DNA of 20,545 bases. Origin: an uncultured Porphyromonadaceae bacterium (GTDB lineage Bacteria; Bacteroidota; Bacteroidia; Bacteroidales; Muribaculaceae). The notes below the pieces were generated by a model. It did not search any database, had not been told where the DNA came from, and was given only the letters and a program-made list of their open reading frames with translations. The position numbers and the translations under genes were made by a program. Positions within the stretch are counted from its first letter, which is position 1, and each line of letters begins with the position of its first letter. Where the stretch lies: NCBI GenBank assembly GCA_947176545.1, contig CAMWRB010000003.1, positions 1 through 20,545 on the forward strand, written 5' to 3'. This document shows, piece by piece, positions 1 through 8,096 of the stretch.

Positions 1-1543
1 TCTCAGATATTCCACCACCGGCCGCTCCGGACTCAGCTATGTCCACCCGTTTCTGAGACGCAACAACTGGAAGTCGCGCAACCTGCTGCTCTGCGGCAAC
101 TTCAACATGACAAATGTGGACCGTATATTTGCGGAAATAGTCAATTCCGGACAACACCCCCGAATATACAGTGACACGGTCGTCCTGCTCGAACAGCTCG
201 GATTTGCCCTGGACCGCGAAAACCATCGTATCTACCGCCGTTACCGCGATGCGTTGCGCGACCCCGAACTCTCCCGGCGCGTCGAGGACGAGATAGACAT
301 GAAGCGCGTTCTCCGCGAAACCGCACCCGCATGGGACGGTGGCTTTGTCATATGCGGCGTCGACGGGTCGGGCGATATGTTCGTTCTCCGTGACCGGCAC
401 GGCATAAGACCCGCCTTCTATTACATAGATGACGAGGTGGCGGTCATAGCCTCCGAACGACCCGTTATTCAGACTGTGATGAATGTGCCGCGGGCCGATG
501 TAAGGGAACTGAACCCCGGCTCGGCTGTCATTATCACAAAAAACGGAAAAATCGATATTGCCGACATACTGGGACAGGGGGACAACGCCCGCTGTTCATT
601 CGAGCGCATATACTTCTCACGAGGTTCGGATGCAGAGATATACCGTGAACGTAAGGCACTCGGACGTAATATTGTTCCCGATGTGCTCCGCTCAATCGAC
701 TACGATACGGACCACACCGTGTTCTCATTCATACCCAACACCGCCGAAGTAGCCTTCGTCGGTATGTGCGAGGAGCTTGAGAAACACAACAATGACATCA
801 GGGAGAGACGCATACTGCAGCTGCAGGAGCAGGGAAAGCTGACCCGCGAGACTCTCCACGAGGTAATGAATACCCGATTGCGTATTGACAAGCTGGCTAT
901 CAAGGATATAAAATTGCGCACCTTTATCGCCGAGGGTGAAAGCCGCAACGAACTTGCCGCCCACGTTTATGATGTGACCTACGGACTTGTTGAAAATGAC
1001 AAGGATAATGTCGTAGTCATAGATGACAGCATAGTTCGCGGCACAACACTGCGACAATCCATCCTCAGCATCATCGACCGCCTGCATCCCCGCAAAATTG
1101 TCGTGGTTTCGTCAGCCCCGCAGGTGCGTTATCCCGACTATTACGGCATCGACATGTCGCGCCTCAGCGAGTTCATAGCATTCCGCGCGGCTGTCGCACT
1201 ACTTCATGAGACCCACCGCGAGTATATACTTGAACAGGTCTACAGAGAGTGTAAAGCTCAGGAGGGATTGCCCGACTACGAATTGCGCAATTGTGTCAAA
1301 GCTATCTACGAACCCTTTACCGACCGACAGATATCCGACAAGATAGCTCAAATGCTCACGCCCGACCATGTAAAGGCGGAGGTGGACATCATATACCAGT
1401 CACTCGACGGATTGCACCGCGCCGTTCCCGACCATCCCGGCGACTGGTATTTCTCCGGAGATTATCCCACCCCTGGAGGAACACGTCTGGTCAATCGGGC
1501 ATATATCAATTTTTACGAAGGTAATCATGACAAACGCGACTGA
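1..1543 (+). CDS. purF: Amidophosphoribosyltransferase (PurF-like), 5' end missing
   Basis: The reading frame is open from base 2 at the window edge, so the gene begins outside; the ATG at 107 is internal. About 513 residues are visible. The family moves ammonia from glutamine onto PRPP, the first step of purine synthesis, in the cytoplasm. The fragment starts inside the N-terminal glutaminase domain (RYSTTG at 5-22, then a GNFNMTN loop resembling the family's NGNLTN), continues with RDRHGIRP and ASERP, and reaches the phosphoribosyltransferase domain with the PRPP loop VVVIDDSIVRGTT (1010-1048) and YYGIDM. The catalytic N-terminal Cys cannot be checked. Long spacers around the PRPP domain and the HPF in place of NAQPF suggest the long Bacteroidota form rather than the compact PurF. 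Whether this is the main PurF or a paralogue is open. The end overlaps prmC by 17 bases. Confidence 0.85.
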   Translation, partial: LRYSTTGRSGLSYVHPFLRRNNWKSRNLLLCGNFNMTNVDRIFAEIVNSGQHPRIYSDTVVLLEQLGFALDRENHRIYRRYRDALRDPELSRRVEDEIDMKRVLRETAPAWDGGFVICGVDGSGDMFVLRDRHGIRPAFYYIDDEVAVIASERPVIQTVMNVPRADVRELNPGSAVIITKNGKIDIADILGQGDNARCSFERIYFSRGSDAEIYRERKALGRNIVPDVLRSIDYDTDHTVFSFIPNTAEVAFVGMCEELEKHNNDIRERRILQLQEQGKLTRETLHEVMNTRLRIDKLAIKDIKLRTFIAEGESRNELAAHVYDVTYGLVENDKDNVVVIDDSIVRGTTLRQSILSIIDRLHPRKIVVVSSAPQVRYPDYYGIDMSRLSEFIAFRAAVALLHETHREYILEQVYRECKAQEGLPDYELRNCVKAIYEPFTDRQISDKIAQMLTPDHVKAEVDIIYQSLDGLHRAVPDHPGDWYFSGDYPTPGGTRLVNRAYINFYEGNHDKRD

Positions 1544-2447
1544 TACTGCCGGAACCGGAGACTCATTGCTGCACCTGCCCCCTGATGACAGGAGCGTCGA
1601 CCGGGTGCGCAGACTGCTCAGGCAACGTCTGACTCCCGTTTACGGAGGCAATGAGGCCGAGGCCATGACACGCCTGATTTTTGCCGCACTCAAAGGATGG
1701 AGCGTCACTGACATGTTAATCCATGCCAACACTATACTATCCGATATTTTTCTGAGCCGTCTCGAAAATATCCTCTACAGGCTCGACCGGCACGAACCGC
1801 TGCAATATATCCTCGGACAGGCACGCTTCTACGGTATGGACTTCACTGTCAATCCTTCGGTGCTTATACCACGACCTGAGACTGAGGAACTGGTGGATAT
1901 AATCGTCGGCAATAACCGCGAGCGCAAAGACCTGCGCGTTCTCGACGTCGGCACAGGCTCCGGCTGCATCGCCATCGCTCTGGCACGTCATCTCCCGTTT
2001 GCACGGGTCACGGCTATAGACATATCGCCGGAGGCACTTGATGTGGCTCGTGAGAATGCACGACGCCTGAAGACCGGCATAACCTTTATTCAGGCTGATA
2101 TACTCGCTATTGCGAAAGAGGGTCAGCCGGCCGACAGTTTTGACATAATAGTCAGCAATCCTCCGTACATCGCCCGCGGCGAGGCTGCCGACATGGATAG
2201 CAATGTGCTGGATTATGAGCCGCATACAGCTCTTTTCGTACCCGACGATGACCCGTTGCGGTACTACACCCCGATAGCCGACATCGCCCGACGGACGCTT
2301 TCCGAGGGAGGACAACTCTATTTCGAGATTAATCCACGCTATGCTGAGGATATAGTCGCCATGCTTGCCGACAAAGGTTTCACCGATATCACCGTGAGTG
2401 AGGACATCTCTCACCGCCCGCGATTTGTCACGGCGCATCAACGATAA
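1527..2447 (+). CDS. prmC: Peptide chain release factor N5-glutamine methyltransferase
   Basis: 306 residues, the usual size for PrmC/HemK plus a slightly long N-terminus. The enzyme uses S-adenosylmethionine to methylate the Gln of the GGQ motif in release factors RF1 and RF2, in the cytoplasm. The N-terminal helical part (about 25-95) leads into the family linker with QYILGQARFYG and IPRPETEELV. The SAM-binding loop VLDVGTGSG lies at about 138-146, and the catalytic NPPY that holds the glutamine amide at 211-214, within IIVSNPPYIAR. The start overlaps the last 17 bases of the upstream purF-like gene, so the two are probably translated from one message. A later start would still keep all motifs, so the exact N-terminus is less certain than the identity. 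Confidence 0.93.
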   Translation: MTNATDTAGTGDSLLHLPPDDRSVDRVRRLLRQRLTPVYGGNEAEAMTRLIFAALKGWSVTDMLIHANTILSDIFLSRLENILYRLDRHEPLQYILGQARFYGMDFTVNPSVLIPRPETEELVDIIVGNNRERKDLRVLDVGTGSGCIAIALARHLPFARVTAIDISPEALDVARENARRLKTGITFIQADILAIAKEGQPADSFDIIVSNPPYIARGEAADMDSNVLDYEPHTALFVPDDDPLRYYTPIADIARRTLSEGGQLYFEINPRYAEDIVAMLADKGFTDITVSEDISHRPRFVTAHQR

Positions 2448-2500
2448 GGCAACAAATTATTTCACACTAAGCAGATGTTGAAAATTAGATTATTCCCGGA

Positions 2501-2528
2501 TTGCTTTTAATTTGGAGTATTACTTTTG
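2501..2528 (+). promoter_or_regulatory. Candidate Bacteroidota promoter for recX-comF
   Basis: TACTTTTG at 2521-2528 fits the -7 consensus TAnnTTTG exactly. A TTG at 2501-2503 is a weak -33 element at slightly non-ideal spacing. It lies in the AT-rich 136-bp gap after prmC and about 55 bases before the recX ATG. No other strong match was seen in the gap. Confidence 0.4.
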
Positions 2529-2583
2529 AAAACTTCATCCACATAATGAACATATAATATAAAATAATTATAACCGGCTACTT

Positions 2584-3045
2584 ATGGATGTCAAGCAACT
2601 CAAACTACGTATGGCCGACCTCTGTGCCCGCTCCGAACAGTGCGAGTATGACATTATGGTCAAGTTGAAACGTGCCGGAATCACATATCGGGAGGCAGCC
2701 GAAATCATCGAAGCGCTGAAACGGGACAAATTCCTCAGCGACTCACGTTATGCACGGGCATTTGCCAACGACAAGGTACGTTTTTCCGGCTGGGGACGTA
2801 ATAAAATCCGCGTCGCGCTCATCGCCAAACGAATACCCGAGGCCTGTATACGTGAGGCACTCGACGATATAGATGAAGATGAATATCTGGAGTCACTCAC
2901 ACGGGTCGCCGTGGCAAAAGCACGCGGTCTTGACCTCAGCGACTACCGGCAACGTCAGAAATTCTACCGCTCGATGATGAGTCGCGGTTTTGAGTCATCG
3001 GCCATCACTTCAATCATATCCACCCTGAGGGAGGATAATATGTAG
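2584..3045 (+). CDS. recX: RecX family regulatory protein
   Basis: 153 residues, typical for RecX, which binds RecA filaments and limits their activity. The sequence has the three helical repeats of the family: LCARSEQCEYDIMVKLKRAG near the start, then FLSDSRYARAFANDKVRFSGWG (split here as LSDSRYARAF plus KVRFSGWG) at about 47-72, then EALDDIDEDEYLESL and a C-terminal repeat with FYRSMMSRGFE. The ATG at 2584 follows an AT-rich leader with a good -7 promoter box. No recA is in the window. It is followed after seven bases by the comF-family gene, so the two are probably co-transcribed. The name rests on the repeat pattern and the conserved aromatic and Arg positions; there is no catalytic residue to check. 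Confidence 0.88.
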   Translation: MDVKQLKLRMADLCARSEQCEYDIMVKLKRAGITYREAAEIIEALKRDKFLSDSRYARAFANDKVRFSGWGRNKIRVALIAKRIPEACIREALDDIDEDEYLESLTRVAVAKARGLDLSDYRQRQKFYRSMMSRGFESSAITSIISTLREDNM

Positions 3046-3052
3046 TTCTGCA

Positions 3053-3730
3053 ATGTCCCTGCTGGATATTATCATCCCTCCCGTCTGTCATGGCTGCGGT
3101 ACGTACCTCGTCACGGGTGAGAACCGCTTATGTATGAACTGTATCTCCCGGCTTCCGCGCACATTCTATCACTTGCGTGGCGAGGACTCACCTATGGTCG
3201 AGAGGTTTGCGGGTATATTCCCTTTTGAACGGGCTGCCTCATGGCTCATATACTCCCACGGAGATGTCACCGCGCGACTGGTACATGACTTTAAATATCA
3301 CAAGTTTCCCCGGTTGGCACGCCGTCTGGCTCTCCTTATGGCCGAGGAACTCGATATGACCGGATTTTTCAACGGCATCGATGCCATCATACCAATCCCG
3401 CAACACTGGAGCAGAAGATTGCAGCGCGGTTACAATCAGACCGAATATCTTGCCCGGGGGATAGCGGAACATACCGGTTTGCCGGTAACGGACAATCTCA
3501 TAGCCATAAGACGTCACCGGTCGCAGACTGCTATGACCCTGCAGCAGAGGCGCGACAACATCAACGGCACCTTCGCCGTCAGGCATTTCGAGCGGCTGAA
3601 CGGCCTCCACCTGCTCATAGTCGATGACGTATGCACCACCGGCGCTACGATGATAGAGGCTGCCACAACGCTGCTCAACGCCAATCCGACACTGAAAATC
3701 TCAATCCTGACCCTCGCCTCAACAATCTGA
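3053..3730 (+). CDS. ComF family phosphoribosyltransferase-like protein
   Basis: 225 residues, usual for ComF/GntX proteins. In naturally competent bacteria ComFC helps take up single-stranded DNA; in most others the role is unknown. A four-Cys zinc finger lies at residues 12-30 (CHGCG and CMNC). The phosphoribosyltransferase domain follows, with IIPIPQHWSRRLQRGYNQTE at about 112-131 and the PRPP-type loop LLIVDDVCTTGAT at 187-199. The motif RSQTAMTLQQRRDNI is also typical of the family. The start codon is seven bases after the recX stop, which indicates an operon. No other competence gene is in the window, so a DNA-uptake role is not supported by context. Confidence 0.9.
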   Translation: MSLLDIIIPPVCHGCGTYLVTGENRLCMNCISRLPRTFYHLRGEDSPMVERFAGIFPFERAASWLIYSHGDVTARLVHDFKYHKFPRLARRLALLMAEELDMTGFFNGIDAIIPIPQHWSRRLQRGYNQTEYLARGIAEHTGLPVTDNLIAIRRHRSQTAMTLQQRRDNINGTFAVRHFERLNGLHLLIVDDVCTTGATMIEAATTLLNANPTLKISILTLASTI

Positions 3731-3745
3731 GTGGAATTAAAAAAA

Positions 3746-3777
3746 TTTCCGTATTACAATTTTTCGTATTATATTTG
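3746..3777 (+). promoter_or_regulatory. Candidate Bacteroidota promoter for pyrE
   Basis: TATATTTG at 3770-3777 is a perfect -7 box (TAnnTTTG). A TTTC at 3746-3749 is a one-mismatch -33 element with near-standard spacing. It lies in the 100-bp gap after the comF-family gene and leaves a leader of about 45 bases before pyrE. No attenuator hairpin is evident. Confidence 0.5.
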
Positions 3778-3830
3778 CATAATCGGAAATAGGCCACGGC
3801 CGAATTTTCTATATTTTAACCCTCCTTATT

Positions 3831-4472
3831 ATGAAAGAACACCATAAACTTTTGGCGGAAAAGCTCCTCCATATCTCCGCTATCAAGCTGCAGCCGGAAG
3901 CTCCATTCGTGTGGGGTTCGGGCTGGACTTCACCCATATATACCGATATCAGGAAGACACTCTCTTACCCTGATGTGCGCAACTTTCTGAAGATAGAGCT
4001 CGCCAAGCTTGTCATCGAACACTTCCCCGATGTCAATGCCATAGCCGGTGTCGCTACCGGAGCTATCGCCATCGGAGCAATTGTAGCTGACGCGCTATCT
4101 CTCCCATACGCTTACGTCCGCAACCGTCCCAAGGACCACGGACTCGAAAACCTTATTGAGGGCAATCTCAAGATAGGATGGAAAGTAGTTGTCATCGACG
4201 AACTCATTTCGACCGGCGCCGCAGCTATCAAGTGTGTCGATGCGATTGCCAACGCCGGGTGCGAACCTCTCGGACTCTGCACAGTCTTCAACTTTGAATT
4301 TCCCGAGGCGATAAAGCGTTTCAACGATGCCAACATACCGTTGCTGTCGTTGCTGACTTATACGGAAATGCTCCAGGTCGCCTCCGACATCAATTATATC
4401 AATCCGGCCGACCTCGAAGCGCTTCAGGACTGGCGCAAGGACCCGGGTGCCTGGTCGCCCGAGTCGCTGTAA
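3831..4472 (+). CDS. pyrE: Orotate phosphoribosyltransferase
   Basis: 213 residues, full length for PyrE. It joins orotate to PRPP to give orotidine 5'-monophosphate, the fifth step of pyrimidine synthesis, in the cytoplasm. Visible landmarks are the N-terminal FVWGSGWTSPIYTDIR (about 26-41), which forms part of the orotate site, the IAGVATGAIAIGA segment (71-83), the mobile catalytic loop VRNRPKDHGLENLIEG (96-111) with its Lys and His, and the PRPP loop VVVIDELISTGAA (119-131). It has its own upstream promoter candidate and is followed, 72 bases on, by a small SRPBCC gene. Nothing in the sequence suggests loss of function. Confidence 0.95.
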   Translation: MKEHHKLLAEKLLHISAIKLQPEAPFVWGSGWTSPIYTDIRKTLSYPDVRNFLKIELAKLVIEHFPDVNAIAGVATGAIAIGAIVADALSLPYAYVRNRPKDHGLENLIEGNLKIGWKVVVIDELISTGAAAIKCVDAIANAGCEPLGLCTVFNFEFPEAIKRFNDANIPLLSLLTYTEMLQVASDINYINPADLEALQDWRKDPGAWSPESL

Positions 4473-4544
4473 TCCGCACTCCTCACCACCATGCACGGAT
4501 AAGGATTGACTAAATAAACGTTCTTATATAACTATATCATTCTC

Positions 4545-4988
4545 ATGGCTAATTTCAAATCACCGACTGCCGACATCAATGCTCCGGCACAGGTGGTGTT
4601 CGACAGGCTCTCCGACCTCAACAATCTTAAGGAACTTATGGCTAAGGTGCCGGAAGACAAGATTCCTGCAGACCAGCGGGATATGTTTAACGCGGTGCGT
4701 ATCGAAGCCGACTCCATCACGTTTCCTGCCGGACCGGTAGGGGAAATCAAGCTGCAGATGGCTGAAAAAATCAGCCCGAGTCTTATCAAGCTTGTAGGTG
4801 TAGGCACTCCCGTAGACCTGTCGCTCTCGCTCGAAATCAACCCGGTAGACGACGCGCGTTCCAACGGAACGGTCAATGTCGATATCGCAATCCCGGCTAT
4901 GCTGAAGCCGATGGTGGCAGGTCCGCTCAACAATCTCGTGACGCAATTCGCACAATTACTTCCGGCCGTCGCCGGCAATAAGGAGTGA
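4545..4988 (+). CDS. SRPBCC-fold (START/polyketide cyclase-like) small protein
   Basis: 147 residues without signal peptide or membrane segment, so probably cytoplasmic. The N-terminal pattern (SPTADINAPAQVVFDRLSDL) is the first strand and helix of SRPBCC proteins, which bind hydrophobic ligands in a helix-grip fold. Alternating hydrophobic strands in the middle (for example LIKLVGVGTPVDLSLSLEI) and a C-terminal amphipathic helix (LKPMVAGPLNNLVTQFAQLL) fit the same fold. No ligand or reaction can be named. The stop codon TGA overlaps the GTG start of the next gene (GTGA), so the two are probably translationally coupled. Assignment rests on fold-level similarity, not on catalytic residues. Confidence 0.75.
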   Translation: MANFKSPTADINAPAQVVFDRLSDLNNLKELMAKVPEDKIPADQRDMFNAVRIEADSITFPAGPVGEIKLQMAEKISPSLIKLVGVGTPVDLSLSLEINPVDDARSNGTVNVDIAIPAMLKPMVAGPLNNLVTQFAQLLPAVAGNKE

Positions 4989-5545
4989 CTCACACACTGT
5001 TCAAATATCGGAGCGTAACACTACACCCGGCCGCATTGTATGTCATCATACTCTGGATGGTGATAGGGTGTGCGTGCGATACGGTTGTCGAAAACCGAAT
5101 ACCGGCAATGCCTGTATCCATCGACCTCGCTGACCGGGGAACATGGAGCACATACGGTGTGGCCGGCATGGGCGACTACAACTATTTCGTATTCATGGCC
5201 GGCTCCGAGAGACTTCCATCCGGATTTCCTTACAAGACGACATCCGCGACAGGCTTCGGCGGTGTCCTGCTCATCATGGGCATGGACCCGTTCACGCTCG
5301 ATACGATGACTCCGCTCGCATACGACTTGGCATGCCCTGTTGAACGGCAGCGGACTGTCCGTGTGGCAATAAATCAGGACATCGAGGCAGTCTGCCCGGT
5401 GTGCGACTCACACTACAATGTTCTCACCGGTGGCGGAGCGCCGACTGCCGGCCCGGCACTGACCGGAGAGCGTAAATACGGACTGCAACGATACACCTGC
5501 CGTCCGGCCGGCTACGGAGGCTACTATATCACCGACATGCGGTAA
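4985..5545 (+). CDS. Lipoprotein with degenerate Rieske-like Cys pattern
   Basis: 186 residues beginning at a GTG that overlaps the previous stop as GTGA. A hydrophobic stretch (about 17-28) ends in VIGC, a lipobox with Cys29 as probable lipid anchor, so the protein should sit in a membrane facing the periplasm or outside. The C-terminal half has a short CPV at 117-119 and then CPVCDSHYNVLTG at 137-149 followed by GPALT. This spacing and the Gly-Pro-Ala resemble Rieske iron-sulfur proteins (CxH ... CxxH, then GPA), but neither ligand His is at its expected place and the first motif keeps only one Cys. A [2Fe-2S] centre is therefore unlikely; zinc, a disulfide or no metal are alternatives. Function unknown. 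The GTG start is the best available but lacks a well-spaced ribosome site. Confidence 0.65.
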   Translation: MTHTLFKYRSVTLHPAALYVIILWMVIGCACDTVVENRIPAMPVSIDLADRGTWSTYGVAGMGDYNYFVFMAGSERLPSGFPYKTTSATGFGGVLLIMGMDPFTLDTMTPLAYDLACPVERQRTVRVAINQDIEAVCPVCDSHYNVLTGGGAPTAGPALTGERKYGLQRYTCRPAGYGGYYITDMR

Positions 5546-5574
5546 GACCTGCATACAGACTATACACAGACAAT

Positions 5575-7281
5575 ATGAGCTTAATCGAGAGTATCATATA
5601 CATGGCTTGGCGAGGAGTGGCCATCGGAGTGCTTATTTCGGCACCGATGGGGCCCGTAGGCATACTCTGTATACAGCGCACTCTCGAAAAGGGACGCAAA
5701 GCCGGACTCTTTACCGGCATCGGCGCCGCTCTGTCAGACCTCTTCTACTCGTTGCTGACCGGCTTCGGACTCTCATTTATAGAAACTTTTATCGAACGCA
5801 ATCAGAATGTCATACAACTGCTCGGCAGCGTCGTTCTGATTGGCTTCAGCATATACCTGTTCCGCAAAAGCCCCTCCTCATCGTTACGGCGACCCGTTCC
5901 GCAGGATATTTCGGCACGCAGGAATATACTCGGCGGATTTCTGTTCACATTCTCCAATCCGCTGATTTTGCTGCTCATTATCGGACTCTTCGCAAGATTC
6001 AATTTCCTGATGCCCGAAATGAAGTTCTATCACTACATCATCGGATTCATATTTCTGCTGGCCGGTGCCCTCGGATGGTGGTATGGCGTGACATTCGTTA
6101 TCGACAAGATACGCAAACGCTTCTCATTCAGAACAATGAAGAAGATTAACGTAGGTATCGGCATCGTCATCCTGGCCTTCGCACTGGTCGGCATATTTAC
6201 GGGCATCATGGGTCTGACCACTCCGCAAGCCTCCGCGGCTGAAATACGTCACTGGAATCAGAAGCGCGGATTCGCGCCATTCTGTGACACAATCGGTGTC
6301 AAAACCATTACCCTGACTAACGACAAAGCTGCCCCGGCAGTTTTTTCTGTTTATACCGGTGGCACTTCGACTCCACTCGATTTCAGATTTACAGCCGCCA
6401 ACCGTCATGCTCACCCTATGAAGCGATATGCAGCCACGGACTCCGATGGGACAACACAAAAAATCCGACTCCCGGGATGGGGAGTCAGATTATTCTCTTC
6501 AGACCGTAATGTGTACACCATTCTTCTCACTCTCGAAGAGCAGGACAGTTATAATCCGGGCATTTCACTGGCACCCCGACTCATCTGTTCGCCCGGAGAC
6601 TCGGTTGCGACCGGGATTAAATCCGGGATTAAATCGCTTCCTCCTATCAGGGAGGGATATAACTGTGCCGAGGGCGACAACCGGTATCGCCTCACCGTCA
6701 GGAACGGATTGCTGACTCTCACAGCCGGCAAACGGACGGATATCACGGTAGTGTCGGAAAATATAGGTGAGAACGCAATTGATTCAATCGGATTCATACT
6801 GATGCCCGGCGCTGCTGTTGAAGTCAGCGACATCACTCTGAGACGCGATGATGTTCCGGAATACAACATCTCACACGATACTTTCCCCGACGTAATAGCA
6901 CTTGACGACTATCTGAGCCGTCAGCGTGACTTAACGGAGGGATACTGGCAAATCTTCGACTACAATCTCGATGACGGACTGTTGCGTACCGGCGGTGATT
7001 ATCGTCTCGCTGTCGTCAGACGTGCGGACGGATATGATATCCTCTACCTGAGTGGAGCCAAAGTCAATGCCGGCAGTTGGCAACCATTAATGCTGAAGGG
7101 TGAACTGCACGACACCGGTTTGCCGGCGACTTACGATTTGGTGTGGTATGACGCATACGGCACACAGATGAACGCAGGACTTAAGGCTCAGCGACTTGAA
7201 GATGACATTATCACACTATTGTTCCCCGGACAAACATCGACCGTAAGACTGCACCGGATACCCTCACCCGCACGATATTGA
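5575..7281 (+). CDS. LysE-family transporter fused to large C-terminal extracytoplasmic-type domain
   Basis: 568 residues. The first 213 or so form a LysE/RhtB-type exporter: six hydrophobic segments (about 13-35, 44-66, 78-96, 120-141, 151-172, 190-213) and the family motif APMGPVG at 23-29. Such exporters normally stop near 210-230 residues and expel amino acids or related compounds. Here the frame continues for about 350 more residues, soluble in character and rich in beta-strand patterns: one block (about 225-430) with strands such as RYRLTVRNGLLTLTAG, and a second (about 445-568) containing YWQIFDYNLDDGLLRTGG and WQPLMLKGEL. The junction reads PQASAAE (217-223), which resembles a signal peptidase I site. 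I do not recognise the added domain. A perfect 12-bp tandem duplication at 6611-6634 encodes GIKSGIKS within it. No substrate can be named. Confidence 0.8.
   Translation: MSLIESIIYMAWRGVAIGVLISAPMGPVGILCIQRTLEKGRKAGLFTGIGAALSDLFYSLLTGFGLSFIETFIERNQNVIQLLGSVVLIGFSIYLFRKSPSSSLRRPVPQDISARRNILGGFLFTFSNPLILLLIIGLFARFNFLMPEMKFYHYIIGFIFLLAGALGWWYGVTFVIDKIRKRFSFRTMKKINVGIGIVILAFALVGIFTGIMGLTTPQASAAEIRHWNQKRGFAPFCDTIGVKTITLTNDKAAPAVFSVYTGGTSTPLDFRFTAANRHAHPMKRYAATDSDGTTQKIRLPGWGVRLFSSDRNVYTILLTLEEQDSYNPGISLAPRLICSPGDSVATGIKSGIKSLPPIREGYNCAEGDNRYRLTVRNGLLTLTAGKRTDITVVSENIGENAIDSIGFILMPGAAVEVSDITLRRDDVPEYNISHDTFPDVIALDDYLSRQRDLTEGYWQIFDYNLDDGLLRTGGDYRLAVVRRADGYDILYLSGAKVNAGSWQPLMLKGELHDTGLPATYDLVWYDAYGTQMNAGLKAQRLEDDIITLLFPGQTSTVRLHRIPSPARY
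6611..6634 (+). repeat. 12-bp perfect tandem duplication inside the LysE fusion gene
   Basis: The unit ccgggattaaat occurs twice head to tail. Twelve is a multiple of three, so the frame is kept and the protein gains GIKSGIKS. It looks like a recent slippage or local duplication in the added domain. Confidence 0.85.
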
Positions 7282-7294
7282 ACAATTCAGAACG

Positions 7295-8083
7295 TCAATC
7301 CTCGATATCGAAAAGATGACGTGCGGCGTGTTCGGTCAGAATCGGTGACAATGACATGGCATCGAGCGGCACCTCTATCTCACCCGACGAATAGGGAGCT
7401 ATTGAATAGAGAGGATAGATAAAAACCACACCGTCTGTTGTCACCCGGAAGTTGTCCGATAAATTCACATCACTGACATCCTCCATCAGGTCATCACGGG
7501 TAGCGAGCACATCGCGTATCATCGATGTCAGCAGCTCCTCAGAACCCGGCACAAAAAGGTCACTGAGTGTGATGACCTTACCGTCAGCCAGACAATAGTT
7601 GAGATATTTATGGCTGTACATGCCGTGAGCTGCTCCGGCCGGATAGGTATAGTTTGAGCTGCGCCATACCATTACCTCCGGTGACATCAGTACGATAGAC
7701 AAAACATTGGACGCCTCCGAACGGGCATCTATACTGTCAGACATCGCGAGTGTCTCCTGCTTGAACATCGAAGGCAATTTAGGACCGATTTTGCCGTCTG
7801 CATATCTGACGGAAGCCATCGACATCAACGTGTCGCGCAGGGCCGTAATGTTATATTCACCTATTTTGACCGGCAGGAGACCCGACGCCTCACATTGCCA
7901 GTAACGGGTGTTGTCATCCGCATTCGGGACGCTGTCCGCATTAACCTCGGCTATTGTCTCGAATTTATATTTCTCATACTGTACATCCAGATGATTTTCA
8001 TTATTACAGCTGCCCGCACCCAGCATCATCAGCATAGCCGCTGACACACATACTCCTTCAACTATTTTCTGCTTCATATTCAT
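7295..8083 (-). CDS. DUF3298/DUF4163-type lipoprotein (RsiV-like fold)
   Basis: 262 residues. The N-terminus has a charged start, a hydrophobic run and Cys26 in GAGSC, so it is probably a lipoprotein. The body resembles the DUF4163 plus DUF3298 pair found in PdaC and in the lysozyme-binding anti-sigma factor RsiV: a conserved block NYTYPAGAAHGMYSHKYLNY with following GKVITLSDLF, and near the end GVVFIYPLYSIAPYSSGEIE, the usual DUF3298 closing strand. No enzyme domain or sigma-binding part is attached. The role is unknown; binding of cell-wall or lysozyme-like ligands would be a guess from relatives. Translation could also start at the third codon (ATG). The leader can form a hairpin ending 13 bases before the start. 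It converges with the LysE fusion gene, with 13 bases between the two stops. Confidence 0.8.
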   Translation of the reverse strand: MNMKQKIVEGVCVSAAMLMMLGAGSCNNENHLDVQYEKYKFETIAEVNADSVPNADDNTRYWQCEASGLLPVKIGEYNITALRDTLMSMASVRYADGKIGPKLPSMFKQETLAMSDSIDARSEASNVLSIVLMSPEVMVWRSSNYTYPAGAAHGMYSHKYLNYCLADGKVITLSDLFVPGSEELLTSMIRDVLATRDDLMEDVSDVNLSDNFRVTTDGVVFIYPLYSIAPYSSGEIEVPLDAMSLSPILTEHAARHLFDIED

Positions 8084-8096
8084 TTGTTATATCATT

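Noticed and set aside
107..109. ATG as start of the first gene
   Set aside because: The frame is open upstream to the window edge and encodes the glutaminase motif RYSTTG, so the ATG is internal.
1737..2441. Long minus-strand open frame opposite prmC
   Set aside because: It is a shadow of prmC with no protein-family features.
6463..6490. Hairpin with 11-bp arms (one mismatch) around gactccc / gggagtc
   Set aside because: It lies inside the coding part of the LysE fusion and has no T run; chance or mRNA structure is enough to explain it.
7282..7294. Terminator between the converging LysE fusion and DUF3298 genes
   Set aside because: Only 13 bases separate the stops and no stem-loop is present.
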